A DNA stretch of 64,000 nt, taken from NCBI GenBank assembly GCA_946800325.1, contig OX326958.1, positions 32,161,314 through 32,225,313 of the forward strand, written 5' to 3'. Origin of the DNA: Luzula sylvatica (lineage: Eukaryota > Streptophyta > Magnoliopsida > Poales > Juncaceae). The notes beneath the pieces are model-generated. The model saw only the letters and a program-made list of their open reading frames with translations. It ran no database searches and was not told the origin of the DNA. Position 1 is the stretch's first letter. Each line of letters starts with the position of its first letter. Of the stretch, positions 63,001 to 64,000 are shown in pieces. Position numbers and translations under genes: made by a program.

Positions 63001-64000
63001 TGTTTTTAGATCATTTGTATCGTATCATTTACAACATAACTTTTCACCGAATTTCACAAACACTAAGAAAGTTTGTTTTTCGATTAAAAACAAGATTTTA
63101 ACGTTTTGATGATTTCAATTAACGTGTTTTTAGATCATTTGTATCGTATCTTTTACTACATAACTTTTTACCAAATTTCACAAACACTAAGTAAGTTTGT
63201 TTTTCGATTCAAAACAAGATTTTTGCGCTTTGTGGAGTTCAAATAACGTGTTTTGAGATCATTTGTATCGTATCTTTTACTACATAACTTTTCACCAAAT
63301 TTCACAAACACTAAGAAAGTTTGTTTTTCGATTCAAAACAAGATTTTAACGCTTTGAGGAGTTCAAATAACGTGTTTTTAGATCATTTGTATCGTATCTT
63401 TTACTACATAACTTTTCACCAAATTTCACAAACACTAAGAAAGTTTGTTTTTCGATTCAAAACAAGATTTTAACGCTTTGTGGAGTTCAAATAACGTGTT
63501 TTGAGATCATTTGTATCGTATCTTTTACTACATAAATTTTCACCAAATTTCACAAACACTAAGAAAGTTTGTTTTTCGATTCAAAACAAGATTTTAACGC
63601 TTTGAGGAGTTCAAATAACGTGTTTTTAGATCATTTGTATCGTATCTTTTACAACATAACTTTTCACCGAATTTCACAAACACTAAGAAAGTTTGTTTTT
63701 CGATTAAAAACAAGATTTTAACGTTTTGATGATTTCAATTAACGTGTTTTTAGATCATTTGTATCGTATCTTTTACTACATAACTTTTCACCGAATTTCA
63801 CAAACACTAAGAAAGTTTGTTTTTCGATTCAAAACAAGATTTTAACGCTTTGTGGAGTTCAAATAACGTGTTTTGAGATCATTTGTATCGTATCTTTTAC
63901 TACATAAATTTTCACCAAATTTCACAAACACTAAGAAAGTTTGTTTTTCGATTCAAAACAAGATTTTAGCGCTTTGTGGAGTTCAAATAACGTGTTTTTA

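Larger units (their letters stand above)
55162..64000 (+). repeat. 124-bp satellite array, right block (about 71 monomers)
   Basis: Same monomer and orientation as the left block, running past the window end. The word tcgtaacttttaacta (56067, 62027) and gtgttattag (55798, 61758) recur 5,960 bp apart, showing phases related to the 31-mer of the left block. The array also has shorter duplications of its own (994 and 1,118 bp). Confidence 0.95.

Noticed and set aside
3592..64000. CENP-B box in the monomer
   Set aside because: I found no convincing match to the TTCG...CGGGA pattern; the only TTCG is part of the dyad centre.

Overview
The window looks like satellite-rich, probably centromeric or pericentromeric, heterochromatin of a flowering plant. 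About 54 kb of the 64 kb is one AT-rich tandem repeat with a 124-bp monomer, always in the same head-to-tail orientation. It is interrupted or bordered by two related LTR retrotransposons of plant Ty3/gypsy type. The plant call rests on the primer-binding site (one mismatch from plant tRNA-Asp as I recall it), an integrase C-terminal fragment of the Athila/Tat kind, and TATAAATA promoters. I do not recognise the satellite family and do not name a species. There is no evidence of ordinary host genes, rRNA, tRNA genes or CRISPR.

Layout. (1) 1-3591: part of retroelement 1 on the minus strand. It has a non-coding 3' region, a 380-aa gag-position ORF (917-2059), a short leader, a PBS (2194-2212) and a 1,376-bp LTR (2216-3591); its other LTR lies outside the window. 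(2) 3592-48555: about 362 satellite monomers. Linked diagnostic variants recur at fixed distances, showing layered higher-order repeats (HORs): a 19-mer, 29-mer, 31-mer, 12-mer and 14-mer. The clearest are three consecutive 3,847-bp 31-mers (27473-39013) and two 3,599-bp 29-mers (16206-23403). (3) 48556-55161: a complete 6,606-bp retroelement 2 on the minus strand, with two apparently identical 1,655-bp LTRs and a 5-bp target-site duplication (gtgga). Its PBS, a 367-aa ORF homologous to that of element 1, an integrase C-terminal relic and a polypurine tract are all visible. (4) 55162-64000: about 71 more monomers of the same satellite.

How it fits together. Neither element has visible protease, reverse transcriptase, RNase H or integrase catalytic core in the interval where it should lie, so both look like non-autonomous derivatives that depend on a partner for mobility. 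They keep the signals in cis (LTR promoter, PBS, leader, PPT) and one long conserved ORF. Element 2 inserted very recently, since its LTRs show no difference on reading. Its LTR carries 12 copies of a short inverted repeat (consensus TCCGTTRYAACGGA) absent from element 1. The satellite itself has four CpGs per monomer at 21, 21 and 22 bp spacing, and a short conserved dyad. All family assignments are from memory and reading, without database searches.
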